Below, piece after piece: positions 29,008 to 37,860 of a stretch of 64,000 bases of DNA. The position numbers and the translations under genes are program-made. The notes under the pieces are model-generated. The model was given only the letters and a program-made list of their open reading frames with translations, searched no databases and was not told the origin of the DNA. Source of the DNA: Oscillospiraceae bacterium (GTDB lineage Bacteria > Bacillota > Clostridia > UBA1212 > UBA1255); assembly GCA_015069185.1 (NCBI GenBank), contig SVJB01000001.1:141037-205036 (forward strand), given 5' to 3'. Position 1 is the first letter of the stretch, and every line of letters begins with the position of its first letter.

Positions 29008-29949
29008 TTATAACATTGCGGCACCCACAATACCGGCATCATTGCCCAGTGCTGCACATTCGATTTTAGTACGGTTTAAAAATTTACATCCATATGCGTA
29101 TCTGTTAACATAACGGCGAAGAGGTTTTAGAAGATATTCGCCCTCTTTGGAGATGCCACCACCGATAAGAATAATATTAGGTTGGAAGATATTTATGTAA
29201 TTTATGATTGCTTCGCCTAAATATTTAATATAATCATTAACAACTTTAGTGGCATGTTTATCTCCTGCTCGCTTAGCATCAAAGGCTGTTTTGCCGTTTA
29301 TCTTTGATAAATCTCCGTCGACAAGTTGATTGATTAGAGAATCTGGATGTTTTACAGCAGCTTTCTTCGTTTCTCTTATGATTGCAGTTGCAGAGGAGTA
29401 GGCTTCAATACAGCCACGACGACCGCATGAGCATTTTTCTCCTTTTGTACGAATTACCATGTGACCCAGCTCTCCGGCAGCACCATTGCTACCTGTGTAA
29501 ATTTTTCCGTCTATAATGATGCCTCCGCCAACACCTGTGCCAAGAGTAATTGTAAGGGAAGTGTTATATCCTTTGGCGCTGCCGCATATTACTTCGCCTA
29601 ATGCAGCACAGTTTGCGTCATTTGACATGTGTACGGGTATCTTCATATATTCTGAGAATATTTTGCTTACGTTTGTTTTGCGAAAAGGCATATTTACTGT
29701 ATATTCAATAATACCTTTCTTGTTGTTACATACGCCAGGAACTCCTATACCAATAGAGATAATGTCATTTTCATTTAGTGCACAATCATTTATGAATTTA
29801 AGAGTTGTTTCTGCTATGGTTTTGGTAAGAGTAATATCATCTGAGCTTTTATCTACAGGAAAAGAAACTTTCTTTATTAATTGTCCATCTGCAGTAACAA
29901 GACCATATGCAAGATTAGTCCCTCCAATGTCAATACCAATTCTATACAT
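29008..29949 (-). CDS. ROK-family glucokinase
   Basis: Sugar kinase, probably ATP-dependent glucose phosphorylation. N-terminal phosphate loop DIGGTNLAYGLV, central TLGTGVGGGIIIDGKIY, and the ROK zinc signature CSCGRRGCIEAYSS are intact; 313 aa is standard for glucokinases. The lack of an N-terminal HTH rules out a NagC/XylR-type repressor. The minus-strand ATG follows GAAGGAG. An AGTATA (TATACT on the minus strand) at 29993-29998 is a likely -10. Confidence 0.88.
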   Translation of the reverse strand: MYRIGIDIGGTNLAYGLVTADGQLIKKVSFPVDKSSDDITLTKTIAETTLKFINDCALNENDIISIGIGVPGVCNNKKGIIEYTVNMPFRKTNVSKIFSEYMKIPVHMSNDANCAALGEVICGSAKGYNTSLTITLGTGVGGGIIIDGKIYTGSNGAAGELGHMVIRTKGEKCSCGRRGCIEAYSSATAIIRETKKAAVKHPDSLINQLVDGDLSKINGKTAFDAKRAGDKHATKVVNDYIKYLGEAIINYINIFQPNIILIGGGISKEGEYLLKPLRRYVNRYAYGCKFLNRTKIECAALGNDAGIVGAAML

Positions 29950-30003
29950 TTTAGTAAAACTCCTTCGGTTAGATTTAATAAATATCTGGATAAGTATATC
30001 ATA

Positions 30004-30074
30004 TAAAAAATGAAATGAAACACAAGAAAATGAGAGAAAACGAGAAAAAACAAGAGAAATAAAGTGAAAGAGCG
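30004..30074. other. Polypurine tract in the divergent ROK-rplM gap
   Basis: About 70 nt on the + strand are almost all A and G (for example gagagaaaacgagaaaaaacaagagaaataaagtgaaagag). It lies between the minus-strand glucokinase promoter and the rplM promoter, in the 233-bp gap, and could act as an A-tract UP-element-like or flexible spacer. No ORF or motif is seen in it. Confidence 0.5.
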
Positions 30075-30103
30075 ATATATTCTAAAAATACGGTTATTTA
30101 GTG

Positions 30104-30132
30104 TTGACATCATAATATTTTTATATTACAAT
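30104..30132 (+). promoter_or_regulatory. Strong sigma-A promoter for rplM-rpsI
   Basis: Perfect -35 TTGACA (30104-30109), 17-nt spacer, -10 TACAAT (30127-30132). Transcription should start near 30139. Confidence 0.85.
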
Positions 30133-30137
30133 ACGCC

Positions 30138-30157
30138 AGGTCGCGTTAAATGCGCCT
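30138..30157 (+). promoter_or_regulatory. Leader hairpin upstream of rplM (possible L13 leader)
   Basis: AGG-t-CGC / GCG-CCT forms a 6-bp stem with one bulged T and a short AU loop at the very start of the predicted transcript, 25 nt before the rplM start. L13 autoregulatory leaders occur at this position in low-GC Gram-positives; assignment to that Rfam class is an inference from position and shape. Confidence 0.45.
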
Positions 30158-30182
30158 TAAAATTAATTACGGAGGTTTTTAT

Positions 30183-30620
30183 ATGAAAACATATGTACCA
30201 AATGGTGAAGCTATCAATCCTTCAAATAAAAAATGGTATATAATCGATGCTAAAGGTAAGACTCTCGGCAGACTCTCTACTGAAGTTGCTATGATTCTTA
30301 TGGGCAAGAGAAAGCCAACATATACACCTAACCTTGATACGGGAGATTTTGTAATTGTTATCAATGCTGCAGAAGTTGTACTTACAGGCAACAAATACAA
30401 TAAGAAATTATACCGTCACCACACAGGTTATCCGGGTGGACTCAAAGAAGTTAATTACAAGAATATGCTTGCAAAGCATCCTACACATCCTGTAGAGGCT
30501 GCTGTTAGAGGAATGCTTCCAAAGAATGCTTTGGGTGATGCAATGTTTAAGAAGTTAAAGGTATATGCGGGATCAGAGCATGTTAATCAAGCTCAGAAGC
30601 CCGAAGTATATGACTTTTGA
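30183..30620 (+). CDS. rplM: 50S ribosomal protein L13
   Basis: Large-subunit protein that assembles early on 23S rRNA. The ORF track starts at 30150, but TACGGAGG at 30168-30175 selects ATG 30183, giving the usual 145 aa ([33 protein letters not shown]). The family core [23 protein letters not shown] and [12 protein letters not shown] are intact. It is the first gene of the conserved rplM-rpsI pair. Confidence 0.98.
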   Translation: MKTYVPNGEAINPSNKKWYIIDAKGKTLGRLSTEVAMILMGKRKPTYTPNLDTGDFVIVINAAEVVLTGNKYNKKLYRHHTGYPGGLKEVNYKNMLAKHPTHPVEAAVRGMLPKNALGDAMFKKLKVYAGSEHVNQAQKPEVYDF

Positions 30621-30639
30621 TTGACTGGAGGTACAGATT

Positions 30640-31029
30640 ATGGCAGAACAGTATATCGGCACAGGACGTAGAAAGAAGTCAGTTGCAAGAGTTAGACTCG
30701 TTGCAGGAACAGGCGTTGTTACAATCAACGATAGATCTATTGACGAGTATTTTGGATTAGAAACATTAAAGATTATCGTTAACCAGCCTTTTGCTGCTAC
30801 AAATACAGAGAATAAATTCGATGTAATTTGTAATGTTTCAGGCGGTGGATTTACAGGTCAGGCAGGCGCTATCAGACATGGTATCGCTCGTGCGTTACTT
30901 GAATATGATGAGTCACTTCGTCCTGAATTAAAGCAGGCAGGCTACCTCACAAGAGACCAGAGAATGAAGGAAAGAAAGAAATACGGTCTCAAGAAAGCTA
31001 GACGTGCTCCTCAGTTCAGTAAGAGATAA
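30640..31029 (+). CDS. rpsI: 30S ribosomal protein S9
   Basis: Small-subunit protein whose C-terminal tail reaches the P-site tRNA. The N-terminal [16 protein letters not shown] and the C-terminal [25 protein letters not shown], ending in the invariant FSKR, are present; 129 aa. ATG follows TGGAGG. Co-transcribed with rplM and continuous with tsaE. Confidence 0.98.
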   Translation: MAEQYIGTGRRKKSVARVRLVAGTGVVTINDRSIDEYFGLETLKIIVNQPFAATNTENKFDVICNVSGGGFTGQAGAIRHGIARALLEYDESLRPELKQAGYLTRDQRMKERKKYGLKKARRAPQFSKR

Positions 31030-31035
31030 TTGCAT

Positions 31036-31482
31036 ATGCAATTTATTTCTGATTCTGAGTTACAGACAGAAGAATACGGCAGAATGCTTGGTTTATCAGT
31101 AAAGTGCGGTGATATTATTTGTCTCAATGGAAACCTTGGAGCAGGTAAGACTCATTTTACAAAGGGCATTGCAAAAGCGTTGGGCATTGGTGATGTAATC
31201 ACCAGCCCAACTTTTACAATTGTCAATGAATATAGATCGAATAGCATTCTGCTTTTGCATTTTGATTTATATCGCTTAGAGAGTTTTGATGACCTGGAAA
31301 ATATCGGATTTGACGAATATATGGATCAAAATGCAGTAAGCGTAATTGAATGGAGCGAAAAAATACCGGAACTGCATACAGTGTATTCATCCAGAATTAT
31401 TAATGTGAATATATTAAGATGTGATGATATAAGTCCGGTGAGACGTATTATTAAAATTAACGGAGCTGACTTAAGTGTTTAA
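31036..31482 (+). CDS. tsaE: tRNA t6A biosynthesis ATPase TsaE
   Basis: ATPase that supports the TsaBD complex making N6-threonylcarbamoyladenosine at tRNA position 37. Walker A GNLGAGKT (residues 32-39), TSPTFTIVNEY and LHFDLYRL are family signatures. The track uses TTG 31030; ATG 31036 (148 aa) is the likelier start, though neither has a strong Shine-Dalgarno. It is followed by tsaB with an 8-nt overlap. Confidence 0.93.
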   Translation: MQFISDSELQTEEYGRMLGLSVKCGDIICLNGNLGAGKTHFTKGIAKALGIGDVITSPTFTIVNEYRSNSILLLHFDLYRLESFDDLENIGFDEYMDQNAVSVIEWSEKIPELHTVYSSRIINVNILRCDDISPVRRIIKINGADLSV

Positions 31483-32191
31483 GAATAGATTTCTTATAAT
31501 GACAATAGATACATCATGTAAGACAACAGCTTGTGGACTCGTTTTAGATGGTGTTACTATTGCCGATTTTTCTGTATGTGATAATAAAACACATTCTGTA
31601 AAATTGATGCCTCTTATAGATAAGGCACTTAACTATTGTGGAGCTATAATTGAGAATGTTGACCTTATCGCTGTAACAAACGGTCCGGGTTCTTATACAG
31701 GTTTGAGAATAGGTGTTGTTACAGCCAAAACATTTGCGTATATTAACAACATACCGGTTATCGGGGTTAATACTTTAGATGCATTGGCACATGGATTTAT
31801 TTGTGGAGAACAAGTACTCACTGTTCCTGTCATAGATGCCAGAAATACTCGTGTTTATACAACTTGTTATCTTGGCTCTGAACAAATCTTTGATTATAAT
31901 GCTCTGACAATCGCAGAACTTTGTTCCTTTGTTACAAATGATAATAAGATCAACAAAGATAGCACATCTGTTATTCTTTGTGGTGATGGTTTAACGGAAG
32001 CGAATAAAATGATAATTGATCAATTATTACCAGGATACAATTTATTTTACAAAGATATTATCGCGCCTACACCTGCCTCGATTGCTGCTATTGCCATGAA
32101 TGAATATGCCAAGTCCGGCTCCGACAGTAGCATGTATACAGGTGAAAAGCTTGGCGTAAATTATATGAAAAAATATAACGCTGTAATATGA
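31475..32191 (+). CDS. tsaB: tRNA t6A biosynthesis protein TsaB
   Basis: Inactive ASKHA homologue that pairs with TsaD in t6A synthesis. IDTSCKTTACGLV, NGPGSYTGLRIGV and KTFAYINNIPVIGVNTLDALA are diagnostic. At 238 aa it has the normal length. The GTG at 31475 overlaps tsaE by 8 nt; ATG 31499 is the alternative start. tsaD is not in the window. Confidence 0.93.
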   Translation: MFKNRFLIMTIDTSCKTTACGLVLDGVTIADFSVCDNKTHSVKLMPLIDKALNYCGAIIENVDLIAVTNGPGSYTGLRIGVVTAKTFAYINNIPVIGVNTLDALAHGFICGEQVLTVPVIDARNTRVYTTCYLGSEQIFDYNALTIAELCSFVTNDNKINKDSTSVILCGDGLTEANKMIIDQLLPGYNLFYKDIIAPTPASIAAIAMNEYAKSGSDSSMYTGEKLGVNYMKKYNAVI

Positions 32192-32628
32192 TTATTATAA
32201 AAGTTAATGAAAACATTGATTATAATGCAATAAAGAAAATAGAAGATATGTGTTTTGATGATGCATGGTCTGAACATATGATCCGAAATGAAATGTCTAA
32301 TGATTTTTCACATATATATATTGCAAAAAATAATGACGAAATTATTGGATACATAATATATCGGGAATTATTTGAAATTGCTGAAATAATGCGAATCGCA
32401 GTATTGCCTGAGTACCGCAAGAAAGGCTTGGGTATGGGATTGATTAAGTGTATGACAGACAATTTAAATACTTCTGAACAGGTTCTTTTAGAAGTGTCTG
32501 CTGATAACCCGGCTGCGATAGCACTATACAAAAAAGTAGGGTTTGAGGAACTGGATATACGCCCTGGATACTATAAACATTCCGATGGAACATTTTCAGA
32601 CGCTATTAATATGCGTTTGATTTTATAA
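32188..32628 (+). CDS. rimI: Ribosomal-protein-alanine N-acetyltransferase RimI
   Basis: GNAT-fold acetyltransferase that in E. coli modifies the N-terminus of S18. The acetyl-CoA loop MRIAVLPEYRKKGLGMGLIKCM and LEVSADNPAAIALYKKVGFEELDIRPGYY are typical of RimI; 146 aa. Its ATG overlaps the tsaB stop (ATGA). The tsaE-tsaB-rimI order is conserved in many Firmicutes. Confidence 0.92.
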   Translation: MIIIKVNENIDYNAIKKIEDMCFDDAWSEHMIRNEMSNDFSHIYIAKNNDEIIGYIIYRELFEIAEIMRIAVLPEYRKKGLGMGLIKCMTDNLNTSEQVLLEVSADNPAAIALYKKVGFEELDIRPGYYKHSDGTFSDAINMRLIL

Positions 32629-32681
32629 TATAAATATCGTATAATTGTAAGACTTAATTTGAAGAAAGAGGAGAAATGCGA

Positions 32682-34391
32682 ATGGATATAATGACTACTT
32701 ACAAACAGTGGAGAACTGGTTATTATTTTGATAAGAAAACCAGAGATGAGTTAGGTGCTATTGAGAATAACCCGGAGGAGATCAGAGATAGATTTTATAG
32801 AGAACTGGATTTTGGTACAGCAGGGATCAGAGGAGTTATAGGAGCAGGCACTAACAGAATTAATCTGTATGTAGTCAGGAAAGTAAGCCATGCTTTAGCA
32901 ACGTATATTTCAAATTTAGGACCTGCCGCTCGTACAGGTGGTATAATCATCGGATATGATAGCCGTAATTTCTCAAAGGAATTTGCAATGGAAGCAGCTT
33001 CTATTTTTGCCGGGTATGATATAAAGACTCTTATGCATCCGGATATTTGTCCTGTACCTGTACTATCTTACTCAATTGTCAAATTTAAATGTACAGCAGG
33101 TGTTATGATTACGGCCAGCCACAATCCCAAAGAATATAACGGTTACAAAGTATATGGTTCAGACGGTGCGCAGCTGAATCCTGAAGCAAGTAAGGCTGTG
33201 TCAGATATAATGAAGACTTTTAATGATTATACAAAACTTGCTACTTTCAGCTTTGATTATTTGAAGCAGGGTAACAAGATAAAAATACTTGATAATCAAG
33301 TGAAGAAGGTATTCCAGACAACTTTGTTACAAACAATTGTTAATAAAAAAGAATTTGCTGAAAATGCAAAGAATTTATCTGTTGTATATACACCTCTTCA
33401 CGGTTGCGGAGCTAAATGGGTGCCGGAATGTTTGACTGCATGTGGGGTATCAAAGGTATATACTGTTGATGCACAAATGATACCGGACGGCAACTTCCCG
33501 ACAGTGAAGGTACCAAATCCTGAAAATGCAGAGGCTCTTACTATGGCTCTGGCGCTAGCAAAGGAAAAGAATGCTGATATCGCTATTGCGACTGATCCTG
33601 ATAGTGATAGAGCTGGTGTATATGCTAAGGATAAAGACGGCAAATATGTATTACTAACAGGAAATCAAATCGGTGTGATACTTCTTGATAGAGCAATAAA
33701 CAGTCGTATATCTGCGAAGAAATCAATAGAAAATGCACTGGTTATTTCATCTATTGTTTCAACTCGTGTGGCAAAGAAAATATGCGAGGTAAATAATATA
33801 ATGTATCGTGATGTTCCTGTAGGCTTCAGATATATCGGTGACCTTGCATCTAACTTAGAAGCAAATGACGGGCGTAAGTTTATATTTGGATTTGAAGAGA
33901 GTTGTGGATATTTATTTGGGAATTATGCAAAGGACAAAGATGCAATTGGTGCATGTGTATACCTTGCTGAAGCTGCAAGTTATTACAAAGCTCAGGGCAT
34001 GACGCTTGTAGAGGCTCTTGATAGTATTTATGCTAAATATGGATATCAGCATGAAATACAAGTATCACTTGTTCTTAAAGGTGAATCCGGACTTATTAAA
34101 ACAAAAGAATTAATGGATACTCTCAGATGCAAACAAGGCCGCATTGGAAATATTGAGCCGGTTGTATATGCTGATATGTTGGTAGATGGTAATGATATAC
34201 CTAAATGTGATATGGTAAGTCTTTCTTTTGCCAGTGGATACTGCATGGTACGTCCTTCAGGCACTGAGCCCAAAGTAAAGGTATATTTTGGAGCAGAGGG
34301 CAATTCAAGACTGGAAGCATATACTAATGCAATTGAACTTAAAAAACAGATAATGGAAGCAATTGTTGAGATTGTAGAAGATAAAGACTGA
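32682..34391 (+). CDS. Phosphoglucomutase/phosphomannomutase family protein
   Basis: Alpha-phosphohexomutase that interconverts sugar 1- and 6-phosphates. Catalytic phospho-serine S146 in TASHNPKEYNGYK, Mg-binding DPDSDRAG at about 305, sugar-binding GFEESCGYLFG and phosphate-binding RPSGTEPK are intact. The best start is ATG 32682, 8 nt after AGAGGAG (569 aa); the track ATG at 32676 is too close. The length matches the B. subtilis PgcA type. It would link galactose and glucose phosphates to glycolysis and envelope sugars. Confidence 0.92.
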   Translation: MDIMTTYKQWRTGYYFDKKTRDELGAIENNPEEIRDRFYRELDFGTAGIRGVIGAGTNRINLYVVRKVSHALATYISNLGPAARTGGIIIGYDSRNFSKEFAMEAASIFAGYDIKTLMHPDICPVPVLSYSIVKFKCTAGVMITASHNPKEYNGYKVYGSDGAQLNPEASKAVSDIMKTFNDYTKLATFSFDYLKQGNKIKILDNQVKKVFQTTLLQTIVNKKEFAENAKNLSVVYTPLHGCGAKWVPECLTACGVSKVYTVDAQMIPDGNFPTVKVPNPENAEALTMALALAKEKNADIAIATDPDSDRAGVYAKDKDGKYVLLTGNQIGVILLDRAINSRISAKKSIENALVISSIVSTRVAKKICEVNNIMYRDVPVGFRYIGDLASNLEANDGRKFIFGFEESCGYLFGNYAKDKDAIGACVYLAEAASYYKAQGMTLVEALDSIYAKYGYQHEIQVSLVLKGESGLIKTKELMDTLRCKQGRIGNIEPVVYADMLVDGNDIPKCDMVSLSFASGYCMVRPSGTEPKVKVYFGAEGNSRLEAYTNAIELKKQIMEAIVEIVEDKD

Positions 34392-34398
34392 TTAAATA

Positions 34399-37300
34399 AT
34401 GGATTTTGTGCACCTCCACGTTCATACAGAATATAGCTTACTTGATGGTGCTTGTCGCATAAAAGAGATTGCACAGGCAGCGCTTGACCTTGGCATGCAT
34501 TCTTTAGCGATAACAGACCACGGAGTAATGTACGGAGTCATAGATTTTTACGAAGAATGCAAACGTGTGGGAATTAAGCCGATATTAGGCTGTGAAGTCT
34601 ATACAAGTCCGCGTACACGTTTTGATAAATCACCCGGGATTGACAGCAATTACGGGCATCTTTTGTTGTTGGCAAAGAACAATACAGGATACCATAATCT
34701 GGTGAAAATCGTTTCAAAAGCCTTTACAGAGGGTTATTATTATAAGCCACGTGTGGATATGAAGCTGCTGCGTGAATATTCAGAGGGCATCATATGTGCA
34801 TCTGCCTGCATCGGTGGTGATATTCCTCAAAAAATTCTTGCCGGAGACATGGAAGGTGCCAAGGCAATGGCTCTGGAATTCCTGGATATTTTTGGCGAAA
34901 ATAACTTTTATCTTGAACTTCAGAATAACAATATAGAGGAGCAGATGACTGTTAACCGCGGGCTCATTGAGATTCATAAAGAGACAGGTATACCACTTAT
35001 TGCTACTAATGACGTTCACTTTATAAAGAAAGAGGATGCCAGAGCTCAGGATATTCTTATGTGTGTACAGATGGGTAAGAAATATGCAGATGAAGGACGT
35101 ATGCGATTTGAATCTGATCAGGTTTATCTGAAGTCTCCTGAAGCAATGACAGCACTTTTCACAGGATATCCAGAAGCTATCGAAAATACAGTCAAGATTG
35201 CAGAAATGTGTAATGTTGAGCTTGAATTTGGCAGGAGTGTATTACCACAATTTGATATTCCCGGAGGACTGAGTGCTCCTGAATATTTAATAAAACTTTG
35301 TATGGAAGGAGCCAAATTCAGGTATCCTGACGGGATACCACAGGTTGCCCTCCAGAGGATTGAATATGAGCTTGATGTTATCATCAAAATGGGATATGCA
35401 GAATATTACCTGATTGTATGGGATTTCATAAAATATGCCAAAGATCATGGGATCACTGTTGGACCGGGACGTGGTTCCGGTGCAGGTAGTCTTGTTGCAT
35501 ATTGTCTTAAAATAACAAATATTGATTCACTTAAATATAATCTTGCTTTTGAACGTTTTCTTAATCCGGAACGAATAAGTATGCCGGACTTTGATGTGGA
35601 TTTCAGTGATGAGAGACGTAAAGAAGTAATTGAATACGTAATTAGTAAATACGGCGCGGATATGGTGGCACAGATTGTTACGTTTGGTACTATGGCGGCC
35701 AGAGGCGCCATAAGAGACGTGGGAAGGGTACTTGATATTCCGTATGCTGATGTAGATTCGATTGCCAAAATGGTGCCTATGATGCCGGGAAAAGCATCAA
35801 CAATAAAAGGCGCTATAGATTTTAATGCAGAGCTTAGAGGACGATACGAAGCTGATCCGGTAGTTAAAGATTTACTTGATACTGCAATGCAGCTAGAGGG
35901 TATGCCAAGAAATGTATCTACTCATGCAGCGGGTGTTGTTTTAACGAGGAATCCCGTAACAGATTATGTTCCTGTTCACAAGACAGGAGACAGTGCTGTA
36001 ACACAATTTCCTATGGTTACATTAGAGAAATTAGGTTTGCTCAAGGTTGATTTCCTTGGTTTAAAAACACTTACTGTAATACAGGATGCTCTTGCGTTGA
36101 TTAAGAGTCAACATGGAATATCAGTGGATTTTGATAATATGGTAATGGATGATCCAGCTGTATTTAAAACAATATCCGATGGAAAAACATCCGGTATTTT
36201 CCAACTTGAGAGTGCAGGCATGACAAGATTTATGATGGAACTGGAGCCATCATCGCTGGAGGATATTATCGCAGGTATTGCGTTATACAGACCGGGCCCT
36301 ATGGATCAGATACCGACATATATAGAAAATAAGAAGAATCCTGAAAATGTACAGTATTTACATCCAAAGCTCAAACCCATATTGGATGTAACATATGGAT
36401 GTATGGTATATCAGGAACAGGTAATGCAGATAGTTCGTGATCTTGCTGGATATACAATGGGACAGTCAGATCTGGTGCGCCGTGCTATGGCAAAGAAGAA
36501 GCACGATGTAATGGAGAAGGAACGTGTGAATTTCATTGCAGGAGGTCTTAAAAACGGTGTCAGTGAAGATATATCCAATAAGATATTTGACCAGATGATT
36601 GATTTTGCCAGTTATGCATTCAATAAAGCTCATGCGGCTTGTTATGCTGTCGTAGGATATGAAACAGCTTGGCTTAAAACATATTATCCTGTTGAATACA
36701 TGTGTGCATTGATGAACAGCAACATAGATAATCCGAGTAAGATAGCTCAGTATATAACAGAATGTAAGCAAATGAGCATCGAAGTACTGGCACCTAATAT
36801 TAACCAGGGATATGCAAAATTCACTGTGAAAAACAACAGGATTTATTTTGGCCTTGGTGGTATTAAGAATATCGGACTGCACGTTGTAGATACAATTACA
36901 AACGAAAGGGAAAATAACGGAAAATTCAAATCATTTGATGATTTCTGTTACAGATTAGCAGGTACAGAAGTCAATAAACGTCATACAGAACACTTTATAA
37001 TGGCGGGCTGTTTTGATGAGTTTGGCCAGACAAGAGCCACACTTCTTTCATGCTTTGAATATCTCTTTGAGACTGCTGTGTCAGAGAATAAACACAAAAT
37101 GGAAGGGCAAATAAACATATTTGATATGTTTGGAGAAGAGGACGAGCTTGCTGCAAATAAAGCTTTTGACTACCCTGTGATACCTGAATTTGATGCACAC
37201 CAACTTCTTAAAATGGAAAAAGATGTTATAGGAATATATTTTTCAGGACATCCTCTTGAGAAATATATAAATGATATTAACAGGATTTCTACAATAAAGA

Positions 37301-37860
37301 CAACAGATCTGATGCAGAATTTTGACGATAATAACGGAGATTTTTCAGGAGAAGTTCAGTCAGAACTCAAGGATAATATGACTGTTAATATCGCAGGTGT
37401 TATTAGTGGAGTCAAGAAGAAAATAACGAAGAATAACAGCATGATGGCATTTGTTACATTAGAGGATATGTATGGTTCCGTAGAACTTATAATTTTCCCA
37501 AAGACTCTTGATAGATTTGCCGCTATTATTGTGCCAGACGGTATAATCGGAATTAGGGGTAGGCTAAGTATCAGAGAAGACGAGAATCCTAAAATAATAC
37601 CTGAAGAGATTATGCCGATACATCAATATGTAATGGGCGTTGATGTTAAGAAGAAAGAGACATATAGTAATGATGATATTAATATAAGATGTTCCGGCTG
37701 CATGGTGGACCAGGCTATTGCGTTCGTTAAATATTTTGAAGGACGAAAAAAGGTAAACATCTATAATAGTGAAACAGGAAATCTTGTTTTCTCAGGCAAT
37801 ATAGATGCTTCGAAAGAAATATTAGAGGAGCTGTACAAATTTGAAACTATTGGAAAATAA
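34399..37860 (+). CDS. dnaE: DNA polymerase III alpha subunit DnaE
   Basis: Replicative polymerase of family C; in Firmicutes with PolC it extends primers on the lagging strand. N-terminal PHP domain with HLHVHTEYSLLDGA and AITDHG, palm motifs GPGRGSGAGSLVAY at about 355 and PDFDVDFSDERR at about 396 with catalytic D397 and D399, third catalytic Asp in LKVDFLGL, and C-terminal HhH and OB domains (about 1000-1080). 1153 aa. No proofreading exonuclease insert, unlike PolC. The Shine-Dalgarno is weak, so it probably relies on coupling to the mutase gene. Confidence 0.96.
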   Translation: MDFVHLHVHTEYSLLDGACRIKEIAQAALDLGMHSLAITDHGVMYGVIDFYEECKRVGIKPILGCEVYTSPRTRFDKSPGIDSNYGHLLLLAKNNTGYHNLVKIVSKAFTEGYYYKPRVDMKLLREYSEGIICASACIGGDIPQKILAGDMEGAKAMALEFLDIFGENNFYLELQNNNIEEQMTVNRGLIEIHKETGIPLIATNDVHFIKKEDARAQDILMCVQMGKKYADEGRMRFESDQVYLKSPEAMTALFTGYPEAIENTVKIAEMCNVELEFGRSVLPQFDIPGGLSAPEYLIKLCMEGAKFRYPDGIPQVALQRIEYELDVIIKMGYAEYYLIVWDFIKYAKDHGITVGPGRGSGAGSLVAYCLKITNIDSLKYNLAFERFLNPERISMPDFDVDFSDERRKEVIEYVISKYGADMVAQIVTFGTMAARGAIRDVGRVLDIPYADVDSIAKMVPMMPGKASTIKGAIDFNAELRGRYEADPVVKDLLDTAMQLEGMPRNVSTHAAGVVLTRNPVTDYVPVHKTGDSAVTQFPMVTLEKLGLLKVDFLGLKTLTVIQDALALIKSQHGISVDFDNMVMDDPAVFKTISDGKTSGIFQLESAGMTRFMMELEPSSLEDIIAGIALYRPGPMDQIPTYIENKKNPENVQYLHPKLKPILDVTYGCMVYQEQVMQIVRDLAGYTMGQSDLVRRAMAKKKHDVMEKERVNFIAGGLKNGVSEDISNKIFDQMIDFASYAFNKAHAACYAVVGYETAWLKTYYPVEYMCALMNSNIDNPSKIAQYITECKQMSIEVLAPNINQGYAKFTVKNNRIYFGLGGIKNIGLHVVDTITNERENNGKFKSFDDFCYRLAGTEVNKRHTEHFIMAGCFDEFGQTRATLLSCFEYLFETAVSENKHKMEGQINIFDMFGEEDELAANKAFDYPVIPEFDAHQLLKMEKDVIGIYFSGHPLEKYINDINRISTIKTTDLMQNFDDNNGDFSGEVQSELKDNMTVNIAGVISGVKKKITKNNSMMAFVTLEDMYGSVELIIFPKTLDRFAAIIVPDGIIGIRGRLSIREDENPKIIPEEIMPIHQYVMGVDVKKKETYSNDDINIRCSGCMVDQAIAFVKYFEGRKKVNIYNSETGNLVFSGNIDASKEILEELYKFETIGK

